Source: Chara braunii (taxonomy: Eukaryota > Streptophyta > Charophyceae > Charales > Characeae). From it: a DNA stretch of 35,624 nucleotides. The position numbers and the translations under genes are program-made. Of the stretch, positions 32,578-35,624 are shown in pieces (within the stretch, counting starts at the first letter, position 1; each line of letters starts with the position of its first letter). Under the pieces are notes generated by a model. That model was not told the origin of the DNA and made no database searches. It was given only the letters and a program-made list of their open reading frames with translations. The stretch is taken from positions 926,820-962,443 of the forward strand of contig BFEA01000387.1 of the NCBI GenBank assembly GCA_003427395.1, written 5' to 3'.

Positions 32578-33044
32578 GCTCGTGGATGCAGTTCGATATT
32601 TCTCCTCATTCTCCTCCTTATTTTTATTTTTTTCACCTCTACTTCTTCGTCTTCTCATTTTTCCTTTTTTTTACTTCGTTTTTATTTTATACCTTTCGCT
32701 ACCTTTCACTTTCCATGTTTTCTTTTCCGGGTGCTTTACTTATTTGTTCCCCACGTGTTGATCACATTATTTATTTATTATATTCAAATTAAAAAAAGGA
32801 GAGTGCTTTATCTGCCTAACGTTTTCCCTGTGCTCGCTCACACTGATCGTCTCCTTTTAATATACAATAATAAATCATATAAAATAATACTAGCGATGAG
32901 CCAATTACATAGGCTTCTTACTCCATCCTCTCTCCCCCCCCCCCACTTTCTTTTGTCCGTATTTTTTGGGAGATTCAAATAAAGCAGAAGAAAGGATTCC
33001 TCCTCTTAAGTCATAGTTGATGATATTTGGCATCTGTTTTATTT

Positions 33045-33235
33045 CTTTTTCTTTTTTTTTCTGCGCAACTGTTTTTTCTCCTGTTCCCTTTCCTGTTCAC
33101 ATTCACTTTCTTCTTTTTCTTCTTTTTCTTTTTTTTCTTTTTCTTTTTTTTCTTTTTTTTCTTTTTTTTCTTTTTCTTTTTTTTCTTTTTTTTCTTTTTC
33201 TTTTTTTTTTCTTTTTCTTTTTTTTCTTTTTGTGT
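33045..33235. repeat. Homopyrimidine tract
   Basis: Nearly pure T with scattered C on the plus strand, in ctttttcttttttt units, ending in a short GT run. Poly-Phe and poly-Lys ORFs are artefacts. Confidence 0.97.
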
Positions 33236-33661
33236 GTGTGTGTGGATAGAGGGGACTGCTTTTGTTTTCATTTTCTCTCTACTCCACGGTTTTTTTTTTT
33301 TTCACACTCTCTCGTTTTCCGTTATCAGTTTAGAAACAATTTCATTATCAAATAGAACGAGGCTGGGTAACTCACAATTCAACCCGGAGTTATCCTGGGA
33401 GCATTTTACCCAGTTTCGCTTTGGTCAATATCCGTTTTCATGAGGTTTTCTTCTCTTTTTTGGGGGGTGGAAAACTGGTTTTGTTTTCGTCTCTTTTTTT
33501 TCCTTTTTTTTCCTTTTTCTGGTGAAACTGATTTTTTTTTCATTTTGTAACTCTACTCCACGTTTTTTTTGTTCCCTGTCCCCCGTTTTGAGTTTTCATC
33601 TCCTTTTCATATCTTCGTTTCTTCGCCGTTCATTTCGTTTTTGTTTTTTTTCACTTTTCAT

Positions 33662-33865
33662 CTAGGCTACCAGAGTGGCCGTTTTATGTTTTAAATTTGG
33701 TAAAGAATTTCGATGTGACCCTGAGGCAAAAGTTGTTCAGTTTATTTTCCTGCGTAACATATTTTTTTGGGACTTTTTGGATTTTCATTTTTTTTCGCTG
33801 GGACCTTCCCTTGCCCTTGCACGGGCTGGCCACCCCGGACCCGGGCGGCTCGGCTGGTAGCCTAG
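33662..33865. mobile_element. MITE-like element, family C, second copy
   Basis: Perfect 12-bp ends ctaggctaccag and ctggtagcctag bound 204 bp. The interior (ggtaaagaatttcgatgtga, gttcagtttattt, gctgggaccttccc) matches 26876-27000. It is non-coding. Confidence 0.9.
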
Positions 33866-33989
33866 CTTTTCATACATTTTGCGTTTCCATTTTTTTCACA
33901 GCTCTTCGTTTTCGCCTTGATTTCGTTTTCAGTTCGTTTACCATTTCGATTTCAATTTATTTCATTTCTAGTTCGTTTTCATTTGTTGT

Positions 33990-34062
33990 CAGTTCGTTTT
34001 TATTTCGGTTTTTATTTCGGTTTTTATTTCGGTTTTTATGTCGGTTTTTATGTCGGTTTTTT
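33990..34062. repeat. Tandem tttttatttcgg units
   Basis: Five to six copies of a ~12-bp unit; related ggtttatttcgg units recur at about 34845-34970, on the other side of the gag-like remnant. The flanking pair may be the remains of matching terminal sequences. Confidence 0.8.
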
Positions 34063-34079
34063 CAGGTCCTTTTTTGCCT

Positions 34080-34794
34080 TAAACGGCGAGTCACTTTATT
34101 GCGGACAACCCGTCATACAGGGCATTTTGCCCGGGACGGGACTATACTACGGCAGGGAAGGGGGGAGAAGGTGCTTTCAGCAACAACCCATCATACTGGC
34201 AATCCAGGCAACAGAAGGACGAAGATTTTCGAAGGAGTAAGGAATGGACAGACATCCAGATAAAGAAGCAACAGGAGGGAGGATGAGAGAAAGAAAGCGG
34301 AGGAGAGGAGAGGCGGAAGATGGAAGCTGAACGACGGAAGGCACACCTGGAAGACAAAGAGAGGGAGGAACGCATGAGGCGAATGATAGCGGACGCGAAG
34401 AGAAGGTGTGCTCAGGAGAAGGAGCGTGTGAAACGACGGACGGAAGAAGGGGAGACGAGGACCATTGCTGCTGTGGCAAGGCACTTGCGTGCCTTCAAGG
34501 CTGAAATCCGGATCGAGATTATGATGACGATCGCAATGAACGTGAAGACTCAGAGACAGAGACAGAGACAGAGACAGAGACAGGAGCGTGATGGAGAATG
34601 GAGATGAAACTTACCTACTCATGGATGAAGAGGCACTGAGGATGAAGGAAGGAAACTATCTCCAAGGAAGACCAGAGGCAGGAGGACAACCCGTAAGTAT
34701 GGGGAAGAGACAGAGGACAAAGAAGAAGAAGCGACAGAGCAAACCAGTAGAAAGTATCGCATCGAGGCCATTACCTGGCTTCGGCTTCAACTAA
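34080..34794 (+). pseudogene. Decayed retrotransposon gag-like region
   Basis: Around 34098-34135 two frames together give a zinc-knuckle-like pattern: YCGQP in one frame and HTGHFARD in another, separated by a frameshift. From 34179 a third frame reads NNPSYWQSRQQKDEDFRRSK and EWTDIQIKKQQ, then a TGA. After it comes a highly charged coiled-coil stretch (EAERRKAHLEDKEREERMRR) ending in a cagaga repeat (34548-34583). A knuckle followed by a charged coiled coil resembles gag proteins of plant and algal LTR elements. No protease or reverse transcriptase is in the window. Confidence 0.5.
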
Positions 34795-34799
34795 AAAGG

Positions 34800-35624
34800 G
34801 GTGAAGACCCTTGCACCCTCAGCCTCAGGTTTTTTGTATGTTTACTTTCGGTTTTATTTCGGTTTCATTTCGGGTTTATTTCGGGTTTATCCCGGTTTAA
34901 CTTGGGTTTTATTTCAGGTTTTCTTTCGGTCCTTCTTCGGGTTTACTTTTCGGGGGGGGTTGGGTTTTATTTCGTTTTAATTCAGCTTTTATCCCTTTCC
35001 GATTTCTTCTCTGTCGCTTTTCTTCTCTTTCCTTTTTTCTTCCTTTTGCTTCTTCGCCGTGAGTTCTTTCTCCTGATTGCCATTTTCCATCCTCTTTTCT
35101 TTCTTTTTCATTTTCTTTTCTCTTTTTTTTTCTTTAAAGTTCTTTTATTCTTCGTCATTTGCGTGTTTTTTTTTTATTCATCTTCAGATTATATGTTTCA
35201 TCGTGGTGTTTTTTCATTAGACGCTTCTTTTCTCCTCTTCTCTTGCTGTGGGAATATATCCAATATAATCGATTACACTTGGCTCTTTTTTTTACAGCCA
35301 GGTGCAAAACATTTTACTACGGTTAACAATTTTTTTAATCCGGCATTTGTTTTTCCCTGTCCAATTAACCATGGCGGTTCTCTGCACACTTCCAGCGGAC
35401 CTATGCTCTCATGAGTTTTTCAGTTGTGCTGCCACGTGCTGCCACGTGGTGCTGCCACGTGATGTGACCGAATACAAAGTCCGCCCTTCAGTGTTATTTT
35501 GTTTTTATGGATTTGTTTCTCAACTACGTAACAGGAAAATTGAATATGAAGAGGGTTTGTGTTGTTGACCATTTGAGTAAATTCTTTTTCGCGAAGTGAT
35601 GGAAGTTTTTTTTTTTTGGGAGGG
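34800..35624. other. T-rich sequence, no gene recognised
   Basis: Pyrimidine-rich with ggttta-type short repeats, then mixed sequence with gctgccacgtg repeated three times at about 35430-35461. The long plus-strand ORF 34902-35414 is Phe/Leu-rich because of T-richness and shows no family motif. Confidence 0.5.

Noticed and set aside
34902-35414. 170-codon Phe/Leu-rich plus-strand ORF as a membrane protein
   Set aside because: Hydrophobicity follows from T-rich DNA; there is no start context, family motif or neighbouring exon.

Overview
The window is eukaryotic nuclear DNA, most likely from a plant or streptophyte alga. Its protein-coding content is one long intron-rich gene on the minus strand, and the rest is a dense field of repeats. 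The lineage call rests on the coding exons. They read as a RAD21/SCC1 kleisin whose order of conserved blocks fits plant SYN proteins. These blocks are a [23 protein letters not shown] core, an ITL block, a basic [16 protein letters not shown] block, a [19 protein letters not shown] block followed by FSQPSSSG, and an EELDFL block near the C-terminus. Long CA microsatellites and large repeat-filled introns do not look like a compact plant genome. A charophyte such as Chara is a guess that cannot be confirmed here.

Gene region (about 1.0-20.7 kb, minus strand). Eleven exons can be joined with GT/AG sites and matching codon phase: 20678-20414, 19804-19710, 17882-17836, 15027-15010 (a possible 18-nt microexon, the least certain), 14471-14335, 11638-10000, 9667-9586, 8887-8751, 5050-3968, 2035-1776 and 1057-1012. 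Together they give about 1,270 codons. Neither end is complete. The first ~45 residues (MFYS.../KGPLG type) and the C-terminal winged helix were not found. They lie off the window or were missed. The protein is much longer than usual because of two acidic exons, one of them with a QEQQMG repeat. An ambiguous base (10848) breaks the frame in that repeat and makes one exon look like two ORFs.

Introns hold tandem repeats (145, 83, 47, 34 and 73 bp units), a tRNA-derived SINE, short inverted-repeat (MITE-like) elements, a U2 snRNA-derived fragment and CA/GAA microsatellites.

Right half (20.7-35.6 kb). I recognise no intact gene. There are MITE-like elements of at least four families and a tandem array of tRNA-like units at 25.0-25.8 kb. 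A ~160-bp tandem repeat lies at 26.0-26.6 kb. A striking 28.3-30.8 kb cluster holds several U6 snRNA-derived copies embedded in a recurring module. Homopyrimidine DNA follows, then a decayed retrotransposon gag (zinc-knuckle plus charged coiled-coil) at 34.1-34.8 kb. Assembly gaps are a 26-n run at 16663-16688 and single n's at 5509, 5824, 6475, 10848, 19173 and 28366.
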